Source: JBAYVY01 sp041674345
GTDB lineage: Bacteria; Planctomycetota; Phycisphaerae; Phycisphaerales; Zrk34
DNA length: 7,403 nucleotides
Direction: 5' to 3'
Assembly: GCA_041674345.1 (NCBI GenBank)
Contig: JBAYVY010000180.1
Span: 1-7,403 of the forward strand
The position numbers were made by a program, and so were the translations under genes. Below, piece by piece: positions 1 through 4,405 of this stretch. Each line of letters starts with the position of its first letter. Positions within the stretch are counted from its first letter, which is position 1. The notes beneath the pieces were generated by a model that was not told the origin of the DNA, did not search any database, and was given only the letters and a program-made list of their open reading frames with translations.

Positions 1-1
1 C

Positions 2-538
2 ACGGGGTCAAAAAGCCTCGATTTTGCTTCAAAAACGGCGGTAAGACGAGCCAATGTTCGACCATTTTTCGACAAACATTCGTTTTTGGCTCAAAAACGG
101 CGATCACCCGTGAACGGTTACGTAAAAACCAATCTGACACGAACGGCTGACTTTCCCGGCCAATTTGTACTTGGTGTTGACCCAAACAAAAATGCGATCT
201 CTATCGGTATGCGTACCAAAAAATCGCGCGTACTTCTTCCAGGAGATATTCCTGGCAATATGCTTGCGGAGTTGGTTAACACCCGATTTTTTAAGGGCGG
301 ATCGTACCGACTTTATAAGGTCACTCATCATTGCAGCGCAACAGGCGATAATTCCGACCTCTTTAGTCGATTTTGCCCCAACGATGCAGCCACGTCGTGC
401 GGTGCATCAAATAGATTCGGACATCCGTGTAATCCCCCCGAGAGCACCATCAACAATTTAGTTGCCTCTGCAACACCTCGGGGAACACACGAAATAACGT
501 GCAGAGCAAATCGCGATTTGACTTATCAGTTACAGTAG
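2..538 (+). CDS. Unrecognised hypothetical protein, 5' end outside the window or TTG start at 86
   Basis: I do not recognise this protein. The frame is open from the first complete codon at position 2 to a TAG at 536-538 (178 codons), so the gene may begin left of the window. Inside the window the only early start is a TTG at 86, giving 150 residues, and no Shine-Dalgarno sequence precedes it. The C-terminal half is rich in cysteine (five Cys between about residues 107 and 142 counted from TTG 86, plus a His-His pair), but the spacing matches no zinc motif I know. There is no signal peptide or membrane segment. The GC content is low for the window (27/60 in 181-240) and third codon positions are not GC-biased, unlike fmt or nrdJ, which fits foreign or decaying DNA. 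Shorter competing frames exist on both strands. It is convergent with dciA. It could be a gene remnant. Confidence 0.38.
   Translation, partial: TGSKSLDFASKTAVRRANVRPFFDKHSFLAQKRRSPVNGYVKTNLTRTADFPGQFVLGVDPNKNAISIGMRTKKSRVLLPGDIPGNMLAELVNTRFFKGGSYRLYKVTHHCSATGDNSDLFSRFCPNDAATSCGASNRFGHPCNPPESTINNLVASATPRGTHEITCRANRDLTYQLQ
22..102. repeat. Imperfect 19-base direct repeat
   Basis: The 19 bases at 22-40 and 84-102 match at 17 positions and share the core CAAAAACGGCG. The copies are 62 bases apart, which is not a multiple of three, so they do not encode a repeated peptide. Between them lie a short inverted pair (AATGTT 53-58, AACATT 75-80) and a repeated TTCGAC (57-62, 68-73). The role is unknown. 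Confidence 0.45.
436..483. repeat. Nested inverted repeat, possible RNA hairpin
   Basis: CCCCGAG (436-442) pairs exactly with CTCGGGG (477-483). Inside it, GTTGC (461-465) pairs with GCAAC (470-474) around a CTCT loop, and an alternative pairing CAAC (451-454) with GTTG (461-464) competes with it. It lies near the 3' end of the unrecognised reading frame. Pairing on this scale can occur by chance. Confidence 0.3.
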
Positions 539-558
539 ACAGGACTAGGAAATCGAAC

Positions 559-593
559 CGTTACGGATACAGGCCGAGTATATTCTCGTAACG
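559..593. repeat. Inverted repeat downstream of dciA
   Basis: CGTTACG (559-565) and CGTAACG (587-593) form an exact 7-base pair around a 21-base loop, ending directly against the dciA stop codon (594-596). It could help end the minus-strand fmt-dciA transcript, but no T-run follows on that strand, so I do not call it an intrinsic terminator. Confidence 0.3.
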
Positions 594-944
594 CTACTCC
601 ACTTTCCCCGTTTCCAGTTTCACGCTTCGCAGGTTGCCTTTGAACTCGGCGCGAATCGCGGCGAGCAGCGATTGACGCAGCAGGCGGTCGAGGTGGAATT
701 GCGTCGCGGCATCCGCCACGGTGATGCGCAACACGCCGTTGCGGAAACTGCGCAGCGCGGTGCGATCGGCCAGTTCCGGGGGGACCAGTTGACGCCAGAG
801 TTCCACCAGTCGCCCGGCCTGTTTCATCGGACGGATGCGTTGCGACTCGATGGCGGGGCAGATGTCGGCCAGCGTGCTGATCGACCGTCGGCGCGTGCGC
901 CAGTGGCTCAATCGCTGGAGGTATTGATCGCGGGGATCGGTCAT
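594..944 (-). CDS. dciA: DciA/DUF721 family protein, replicative helicase loader-like
   Basis: This 116-residue protein fits the DciA (DUF721) family. Members of that family recruit or load the DnaB replicative helicase in bacteria lacking DnaC or DnaI. What I see is the family layout: a leader of about 45 residues, then the compact domain from about residue 46. That domain includes LVELWRQLVPPELADRT, the turn SFRNGVLRITVADAATQF (residues 66-83) and a following amphipathic helix ending in a basic stretch. The length is typical of short family members. The ATG (944-942) sits 3 bases after the fmt stop, with a purine-rich GAGAGG in the end of fmt as a likely ribosome site, so the two genes are probably co-transcribed and translationally coupled. 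The family assignment rests on recognition of the sequence pattern. The helicase role is taken from studied members and was not tested here. Confidence 0.75.
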   Translation of the reverse strand: MTDPRDQYLQRLSHWRTRRRSISTLADICPAIESQRIRPMKQAGRLVELWRQLVPPELADRTALRSFRNGVLRITVADAATQFHLDRLLRQSLLAAIRAEFKGNLRSVKLETGKVE

Positions 945-947
945 GAA

Positions 948-1907
948 TCAACCTCTCGGCCCGCCCGCTTCAGCGGGCGGGGAGTCGAACACACTGCCGG
1001 GTTTAACCGCGTGGCCTTTCACGAATTCGGGCCAGGGCATGGTGCGTTTGCCCGCGGGTTGCACTTCGAGCAATCGCACAACACCCTCACCGCAGGCGAT
1101 CAGGCCTGTGTCGTCGAGCAGCGTTCCGGGGGCCGGTTGGCCGCGATGTGGGTGATCGGGCAACTGTTCGACGCGGCGAAGCAGCAGTTCGTGATCCTCG
1201 CACAGCACGCGCACGCCGGGCCAGGGCGTCAGGCCGTGAACGCGACACCGCACCGTTTTCGCGCTCTGCGCGAAATCGACATGTGCATCATCACGCGACA
1301 GTTTCGGCGCGATCGTGACGAGCGATTCGTCCTGCGACACTTCATCGCACGTGCCGGCGGCGAGTTTCGCCAGCACGTCGAGTACCAGTGCCGGCCCCAT
1401 TGCCGCGAGACGGTCGTGCAACTCGCCGGTGGTTTCGCGTGCGTCGATGGGCGTGCGTTGCCGGCCGAGCATCGCACCGGCGTCCATTTTGGGGGCGATG
1501 CGAATGACGGTGTTGCCCGTCACGTCGTCGCCGGCCAGCAGCGCCGAATGAATCGGCGAAGCGCCGCGCCATCGCGGCAACAGCGATGCGTGCAGGTTCA
1601 TCGCGCCGTATCGCGGGATATTGACCAGCGATTGCCTGAGGTATTGCCCGAAGGCGACGACGACCATCGCATCAGGTTGCAGTGAGCGTAATTCATCGAG
1701 AATCACCGGATCATTCACGTTTTCGGTTTTGAGCGTGTCGATGTTTTGCGATTGGCTGAACTGTGCGACGGCGGTGGCGGTGAGGGCGCGTTTGCGACCG
1801 GCGGGGCGGTCGGGTTGCGTGATGACCTTCACCACGTCATGCGCGTGATGCAACGCCGCGAGCGTGGGCAGGCCGAAGTCACCGGCACCGAGATAGACGA
1901 TTCGCAT
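948..1907 (-). CDS. fmt: Methionyl-tRNA formyltransferase
   Basis: The enzyme transfers a formyl group from 10-formyltetrahydrofolate to Met-tRNA(fMet) in the cytoplasm, making the initiator tRNA. The 319-residue product begins MRIVYLGAGDFGLP, the usual Rossmann-type N-terminus. It carries the active-site segment MNLHASLLPRWRGASPI (residues 103-119), with Asn104 and His106, and Asp142 in KMDAG. These correspond to Asn106, His108 and Asp144 of the E. coli enzyme. The C-terminal tRNA-binding domain (from about residue 206, DAHVDFAQSA) is present and the overall length is normal. I chose the ATG at 1907-1905 because it matches the family N-terminus; the open frame runs further upstream to 2096 but reads like non-coding sequence. 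No clear Shine-Dalgarno precedes the start. The last ten residues (PAEAGGPRG region) are encoded by a REP-like hairpin and look like an added tail. fmt leads the operon with dciA. Confidence 0.95.
   Translation of the reverse strand: MRIVYLGAGDFGLPTLAALHHAHDVVKVITQPDRPAGRKRALTATAVAQFSQSQNIDTLKTENVNDPVILDELRSLQPDAMVVVAFGQYLRQSLVNIPRYGAMNLHASLLPRWRGASPIHSALLAGDDVTGNTVIRIAPKMDAGAMLGRQRTPIDARETTGELHDRLAAMGPALVLDVLAKLAAGTCDEVSQDESLVTIAPKLSRDDAHVDFAQSAKTVRCRVHGLTPWPGVRVLCEDHELLLRRVEQLPDHPHRGQPAPGTLLDDTGLIACGEGVVRLLEVQPAGKRTMPWPEFVKGHAVKPGSVFDSPPAEAGGPRG
961..980. repeat. REP-like GC-rich hairpin at the end of fmt
   Basis: CCGCCCGC (961-968) and GCGGGCGG (973-980) form a perfect 8-base stem with a TTCA loop. 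On the minus strand it encodes the PPAEAGG part of the Fmt tail and sits just before the dciA start. It may be a dispersed palindromic repeat that has become part of the gene, and it could stabilise or partition the fmt-dciA mRNA. Confidence 0.6.
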
Positions 1908-1936
1908 GGGTATTACGGTAGAGGCGTGATTGCTAA

Positions 1937-1971
1937 GCCGCAAGCGGCCCCCGGAAGTGTTGCCCGGAAGT
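1937..1971. repeat. Intergenic short repeats: GCCGCAAGCGGC palindrome plus tandem CCCCGGAAGT motifs
   Basis: The gap between divergent fmt and the HEVGHH gene holds GCCG-CAAG-CGGC (1937-1948). Two copies of the repeated motif follow, CCCCCGGAAGT (1948-1958) and CCCGGAAGT (1963-1971), 13 bases apart. I see no clear promoter boxes here, although both divergent genes need one. The second copy also provides a GGAAG that could serve as a ribosome site for an alternative ATG at 1980. Confidence 0.55.
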
Positions 1972-2030
1972 GTGTCAACATGATGGGATGTGTATTGCGA
2001 AGCGGTGTGCGGCTTGGTAGCTTCATTTGC

Positions 2031-2552
2031 ATGAGTGGCCGCACGGATGTGAATGTGTTGGCGCGATGGTTGCGGGAGATGCTCGCGTTGGTGCATCGCG
2101 CACCGGGGCGGGGGGAATTAATTCCCCCCGCCGTGAAACCCGCGAAACCCGCCGGGCGTTACGACGCGATGGTGCAGTCGATGAAGGAGCGGCACGGAAT
2201 CAGCGTGCGTCGCTGGCGCAACAGCACGACGGGTTGCGCGTGGCAGACGACCTACGCGGACGGAACGGTGCGGCGATGGATCGAGTCGCCGTATCCCAAA
2301 GGCCCGATGAGCGCGGCTGTGTTTCTGCACGAAGTGGGGCATCACGCGATCGGTTTCAACCGCTACAAGCCGCGATGTCTGGAGGAATACATGGCGTGGC
2401 AGTGGGCGCTGGGCGCGATGAACGAACTGGGCATCGTCATCACGCCGCGGGTGCGATTGCGGGTGGAACATGCGCTGCGTTACGCGGTGGCGAAGGCGAA
2501 GCGTCGGGGGATGCGGCAGGTGCCGATGGAATTGGTGAAGTACGTGGGGTGA
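2031..2552 (+). CDS. Small HEVGHH zinc metallopeptidase-like protein
   Basis: This is a hypothetical protein of 173 residues with a zinc-peptidase signature. Residues 100-105 read HEVGHH (HExxH: His100, Glu101, His104), preceded by a hydrophobic AAVFL stretch. CLEEYMAWQWA (residues 116-126) follows, where Glu118 or Glu119 is well placed as a third metal ligand. No signal peptide or membrane segment is evident, so a cytoplasmic protein is likely. The substrate is unknown. The C-terminus is strongly basic (RYAVAKAKRRGMRQ). The start is uncertain: ATG 2031 has no clear Shine-Dalgarno, whereas ATG 1980, in the same frame and adding 17 residues, follows a GGAAG at 1966-1970. ATG 2169 is also in frame. 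A perfect palindrome lies within codons 26-34. The protein resembles ImmA/IrrE-like peptidases only in the metal motif. It is divergent from fmt and may stand alone. Confidence 0.7.
   Translation: MSGRTDVNVLARWLREMLALVHRAPGRGELIPPAVKPAKPAGRYDAMVQSMKERHGISVRRWRNSTTGCAWQTTYADGTVRRWIESPYPKGPMSAAVFLHEVGHHAIGFNRYKPRCLEEYMAWQWALGAMNELGIVITPRVRLRVEHALRYAVAKAKRRGMRQVPMELVKYVG
2107..2132. repeat. 26-base perfect palindrome inside the HEVGHH gene
   Basis: GGCGGGGGGAATT (2107-2119) is followed directly by its exact reverse complement (2120-2132), with no spacer. In the reading frame it encodes RGELIPPA, a stretch in the poorly conserved N-terminal part of the protein. The position suggests an inserted REP-like element or a protein-binding site. 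If the true start were ATG 2169, it would lie in the 5' leader instead. Confidence 0.7.
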
Positions 2553-2670
2553 GGGTTATTCAAAGGCCTCGATTCGGATTTCGCCGTTTGTCATTTTCAA
2601 AGCCCGCGGTGTGACACACCCTCGAAATCTCGTCTGGAATTCGCTTTTGCCGCATCCCGACCCCAGATGT

Positions 2671-2706
2671 TGTGGATAACCTGGCGTTGGCTGTCGGTTA
2701 TCCCCA
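2671..2706. promoter_or_regulatory. Inverted pair of DnaA-box-like sequences
   Basis: TGTGGATAA (2671-2679) is the exact reverse complement of the consensus DnaA box TTATCCACA. TTATCCCCA (2698-2706) is a one-mismatch copy on the other strand. Together they form an 8-base inverted repeat, GGATAACC (2674-2681) with GGTTATCC (2696-2703). An AT-rich stretch follows at about 2721-2740. Two boxes do not make an origin; DnaA-dependent regulation or chance are equally possible. Confidence 0.4.
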
Positions 2707-2809
2707 AGGGGTTGTGTTGTGTTAGAAAAATTATTCTCTGTAACCTCCGGCGAACGGTTGATTTGCGAAAACGCTGGGTTTCCGGTGGCAGATTTTGTGA
2801 AGTTTGGGC

Positions 2810-2837
2810 TTGAAGACACAAGATATAGAGATATATT
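2810..2837 (+). promoter_or_regulatory. Predicted sigma70-type promoter for dcd
   Basis: TTGAAG (2810-2815) and TATATT (2832-2837) are separated by 16 bases and match the -35 and -10 consensus at 4/6 and 5/6 positions. A transcript starting near 2844 would have a leader of about 145 bases before dcd, containing two hairpins and the CCGGAAGT repeats. Confidence 0.5.
2816..2831 (+). promoter_or_regulatory. NrdR-box-like sequence inside the dcd promoter
   Basis: ACACAAGATATAGAGA agrees at 13 of 16 positions with the NrdR box consensus as I recall it (acaCwAtATaTwgtgt). It fills the spacer between the -35 and -10 boxes exactly, where a repressor would block RNA polymerase. NrdR controls ribonucleotide reductase genes in many bacteria. 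I see only one good box, whereas NrdR sites usually come in pairs, so the call is weak. Confidence 0.3.
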
Positions 2838-2852
2838 GACTAACTGGCGTCA

Positions 2853-2872
2853 CAGGTTCCACTCGGAACCTG
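2853..2872 (+). repeat. Perfect hairpin in the dcd leader
   Basis: CAGGTTCC (2853-2860) and GGAACCTG (2865-2872) form an 8-base perfect stem with loop ACTC, starting about 10 bases after the expected transcription start. No T-run follows, so it does not look like an intrinsic terminator. It may stabilise the 5' end of the mRNA or act as a protein-binding palindrome. Confidence 0.6.
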
Positions 2873-2908
2873 CCCGCCCAAATGATCGTGGTGGACTGAA
2901 CAACAGAA

Positions 2909-2936
2909 CCCCCGGAAGTATTTCCCAACCGGAAGT
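2909..2936. repeat. Tandem CCGGAAGT motif pair in the dcd leader
   Basis: CCCCCGGAAGT (2909-2919) and CCGGAAGT (2929-2936) lie in the same orientation, their cores 17 bases apart, and both are followed by ATTT. The same motif is found in pairs before the HEVGHH gene and after dcd. Confidence 0.6.
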
Positions 2937-2937
2937 A

Positions 2938-2969
2938 TTTTCACGGGAATCCCGCAAGGGATGTGAAAA
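2938..2969 (+). repeat. Bulged hairpin with GCAA tetraloop directly before the dcd ribosome site
   Basis: TTTTCAC (2938-2944) pairs with GTGAAAA (2963-2969), and ATCCC (2949-2953) pairs with GGGAT (2958-2962) around a GCAA (GNRA-type) loop, leaving a GGGA bulge on the 5' side. The 12-base-pair structure ends 7 bases before the AAAGGAGG ribosome site of dcd, a position where it could affect translation or mRNA stability. Confidence 0.5.
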
Positions 2970-2976
2970 GTGACTC

Positions 2977-2984
2977 AAAGGAGG
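2977..2984 (+). promoter_or_regulatory. Strong ribosome binding site fixing the dcd start
   Basis: AAAGGAGG lies 5 bases before ATG 2990. It rules against the longer in-frame GTG start at 2963, which would place this ribosome site inside the coding region. Confidence 0.85.
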
Positions 2985-2989
2985 CACCG

Positions 2990-3568
2990 ATGGGTGTCCT
3001 TTGCGATACGCAGATTCGAGAATTGGTCAGCATCGAGCCGTTCGCCGAGAACCAGAAGCGGCCGGGCGCGGTCAGCTTCGGGGTGTCCAGCTACGGCTAC
3101 GATGTCCGCGTAGGCACGCACTTCAAGATTTTCACCAACGTGTCCCCTTCCGGGGGGCAGGCGATCGTCGATCCGAAGCGATTCACCGACGATTACTTCG
3201 TTTCGATTGACACACAAACTTCCGGGGGCGGGCGGGATCACATTATTGTTCCGCCCAACTCGTTCGCGCTGGCGGAGACGGTGGAGGTTTTTTCGATACC
3301 GCGGGACGTGCTGGCGATTTGCGTGGGCAAGAGTACCTATGCGCGATGCGGGATCATTGTGAACGTGACGCCTTTGGAGCCGGAGTGGCGCGGCAAGGTG
3401 ACGCTGGAGATCAGCAACACCACGCCGCTGCCGGCCAAGATTTATGCCAACGAGGGGATTGCGCAAATGATCTTTTTAAAAGCCGATCGTGTGTGCGCCG
3501 TTTCATATGCGGATAAACGGGGCAAATATCAGGATCAAACGGGGCTGACCTTGCCCCGCGTGGACTGA
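2990..3568 (+). CDS. dcd: dCTP deaminase
   Basis: The enzyme hydrolyses dCTP to dUTP and ammonia, feeding dUMP and then dTTP synthesis; known members are cytoplasmic trimers. The 192-residue protein has the family motifs. They are the N-terminal SFGVSSYGYDVRVG (residues 29-42), PPNSFALAETVE (88-99), GKSTYARCG (113-121) with Ser115 and Arg119, and VTLE with the likely catalytic Glu140. The nucleotide-binding tail GKYQDQTGLTLP is at 178-189. These correspond to Ser111, Arg115 and Glu138 of the E. coli enzyme. The length is normal for the single-domain family. There is an extra loop at residues 75-84 (TQTSGGGRDH), partly encoded by an inverted copy of the CCGGAAGT repeat. It has its own promoter region, structured leader and downstream terminator, so it is probably transcribed alone. 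nrdJ, in the same pathway, lies 1.7 kb downstream on the same strand. Confidence 0.95.
   Translation: MGVLCDTQIRELVSIEPFAENQKRPGAVSFGVSSYGYDVRVGTHFKIFTNVSPSGGQAIVDPKRFTDDYFVSIDTQTSGGGRDHIIVPPNSFALAETVEVFSIPRDVLAICVGKSTYARCGIIVNVTPLEPEWRGKVTLEISNTTPLPAKIYANEGIAQMIFLKADRVCAVSYADKRGKYQDQTGLTLPRVD
3218..3232 (-). repeat. Inverted copy of the CCGGAAGT repeat inside dcd
   Basis: ACTTCCGGGGGCGGG is the reverse complement of the intergenic motif. Its 13-base part TTCCGGGGGCGGG is the exact complement of 3571-3583, just after the dcd stop. It encodes TSGGGR in what appears to be an expanded surface loop of the enzyme. Confidence 0.55.
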
Positions 3569-3570
3569 CC

Positions 3571-3593
3571 CCCGCCCCCGGAACCCCGGAAGT
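3571..3593. repeat. Tandem CCCCGGAA motif after dcd
   Basis: CCCGCCCCCGGAA (3571-3583) is followed directly by CCCCGGAAGT (3584-3593), two copies of the motif 9 bases apart, starting two bases after the dcd stop. ACCCC (3583-3587) can also pair with GGGGT (3595-3599). Confidence 0.6.
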
Positions 3594-3606
3594 TGGGGTC
3601 ACGCCG

Positions 3607-3639
3607 ACTGCGGATGAAAGTCCGTGGTGATGGTTTTTT
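3607..3639 (+). terminator. Predicted intrinsic terminator of dcd
   Basis: ACTGCGGA (3607-3614) pairs with TCCGTGGT (3621-3628), 8 pairs including two G-U wobbles, around a TGAAAG loop. Six T follow at 3634-3639. The position, 38 bases after the dcd stop and before the AT-rich cassette, fits a transcription end. The five bases between stem and T-run make it imperfect. Confidence 0.5.
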
Positions 3640-3683
3640 GTATCGCGCGAAAATTTCGAGGCGGAATTGGATCGGATAACCTA

Positions 3684-3703
3684 GGCATACACGGATGTAT
3701 GCC
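3684..3703. promoter_or_regulatory. Perfect palindrome upstream of the cassette, candidate operator
   Basis: GGCATACA (3684-3691) and TGTATGCC (3696-3703) are exact inverted repeats around CGGA. The site ends 24 bases before the first cassette ATG and 10 bases before its ribosome site (AAGGAG, 3714-3719). Two matched half-sites are what a dimeric Xre-type regulator would bind, so it may be the operator for autoregulation by the helix-turn-helix protein at 3898. As RNA it would also form a stable hairpin. Confidence 0.5.
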
Positions 3704-3727
3704 GCAACGTATGAAGGAGTATTGACA

Positions 3728-3901
3728 ATGGCAACGAATCCTCCCAAAGGCGACAATCACCGACACGGCGCTGTTCGAGATCGTTCGCAGGTACATAACC
3801 CGCAAAACGACAAGTGGACCAAACGCGACTCGGATACCGGGAAGTTTATGGATCAGAAGGCGGACAAAGGTCCATTTAAAGGTGTTCGGAAAGAACGGTG
3901 A
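3728..3901 (+). CDS. 57-aa basic conserved small protein, cassette gene 1
   Basis: This is a very basic, hydrophilic 57-residue protein of unknown function. The sequence has the look of a widespread small family of roughly this length. Features are PPKGDNHRHGAVRDRSQ (residues 5-21), WTKRDSDTGKFMD (30-42) and a C-terminal PFKGVRKER (49-57). I recall the pattern from bacterial hypothetical proteins but know no proven role. There are no cysteines, membrane segments or signal peptide; the Lys/Arg content would suit nucleic-acid or ribosome binding. ATG 3728 was chosen because AAGGAG (3714-3719) lies 8 bases upstream; the longer frame from ATG 3695 would start inside the palindrome. Its TGA overlaps the GTG of the next gene by 4 bases, which points to coupled translation. 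GC content is lower than in dcd or nrdJ. Confidence 0.8.
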   Translation: MATNPPKGDNHRHGAVRDRSQVHNPQNDKWTKRDSDTGKFMDQKADKGPFKGVRKER

Positions 3902-4404
3902 ATCCTATGACAATGGATCATGGACAAGGCAACTATGGCGGAAACGATGGCATTGCGATTGTGTCGCGCATTAAGTCATGGATGCGTGATAACAAAGTCT
4001 CGATGCAAACGCTAAATGCACATGGCGTTTCAGCGGATACGATGCGTCAGCTTGGCGACCAGTGTGATGACCACCTAATGGAAAACATGGGTTTGATCCA
4101 GAAGGTTGCCGCAGTAATAGGCGCTCCACTGGATTATGTATTAACCGGGTCAATGTTACTGGACATTTCATGGGTGAGAGCCCAACGTCTAAAAGCATGG
4201 GAATATGTGGATCAGTTTTGTAAGCGCATGGGACTTTCGATTCGCGAAACCAACAAGTTCAGCATATGGACGATGCAACAGGTCGAAAAACGTCTTGCGG
4301 CACCATCGCTTGATAGATTCAAAATAAACGAGGGAATACCGCAGTCGATAACGGATGTGAAGGAATACTACTCACAATGGCTGGATCAGAAGCGAAGCAA
4401 ATGA
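3898..4404 (+). CDS. Xre-like helix-turn-helix protein, cassette gene 2
   Basis: This is a probable DNA-binding partner of the downstream peptidase, 168 residues long. Residues 22-83 look like a diverged Xre/Cro-type domain. VSRIKSWMRDNKVSMQTLNA is followed by GVSADTMRQLGD, a gap, then IQKVAAVIGAPLDYVLTG, which resembles the last helices of phage-repressor-like folds. The C-terminal half (about 95-168) is predicted helical, charged and unassigned, and may contact the partner. The GTG at 3898 overlaps the stop of gene 1 (GTGA); ATG 3907, three codons later, is an alternative, and GGAAAG at 3888-3893 could serve either. It ends one base before the peptidase gene. In ImmR/ImmA-type pairs the regulator is controlled by the peptidase. 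By that analogy this protein may repress its own operon, possibly through the palindrome at 3684. The HTH call is moderate because the recognition helix is not canonical. Confidence 0.65.
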   Translation: MNPMTMDHGQGNYGGNDGIAIVSRIKSWMRDNKVSMQTLNAHGVSADTMRQLGDQCDDHLMENMGLIQKVAAVIGAPLDYVLTGSMLLDISWVRAQRLKAWEYVDQFCKRMGLSIRETNKFSIWTMQQVEKRLAAPSLDRFKINEGIPQSITDVKEYYSQWLDQKRSK

Positions 4405-4405
4405 C

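Larger units (their letters stand above)
2553..2989. other. 437-base intergenic region upstream of dcd
   Basis: I see no convincing gene here. Frames exist on both strands (for example 2719-2973 plus, 2556-2819 minus), but they lack recognisable domains or ribosome sites and run through the regulatory structures. The region holds an inverted pair of DnaA-box-like sequences (2671-2706), a sigma70-type promoter (2810-2837) with an NrdR-like box inside it, a hairpin (2853-2872), a tandem CCGGAAGT repeat (2909-2936), a second hairpin (2938-2969) and the dcd ribosome site. Confidence 0.6.

Noticed and set aside
551..560. AATCGAACC, the complement of a tRNA T-loop-like GGTTCGATT
   Set aside because: The flanking bases do not form a T stem and no cloverleaf can be drawn, so neither a tRNA nor a tRNA-derived att site is supported.
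672..1685. Open frame of 337 codons on the plus strand
   Set aside because: It is antisense to dciA and fmt, both confidently recognised, and has no domain or ribosome site.
2719..2973. 84-codon plus-strand frame upstream of dcd
   Set aside because: It begins at a GTG without a ribosome site, shows no recognisable domain, and runs through the promoter, hairpins and repeat pair before overlapping the region just upstream of dcd.
2990..3568. dCTP deaminase as an anti-phage dNTP-depletion enzyme next to the cassette
   Set aside because: The known defence deaminases I recall carry extra domains. This protein is the compact 192-residue housekeeping form with its own promoter region and a terminator separating it from the cassette.
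3607..3628. GGATGAAAGTCC segment resembling group II intron or RNase P RNA signatures
   Set aside because: No reverse transcriptase, no other conserved intron or RNase P elements surround it. It is better explained as the stem-loop of the dcd terminator.
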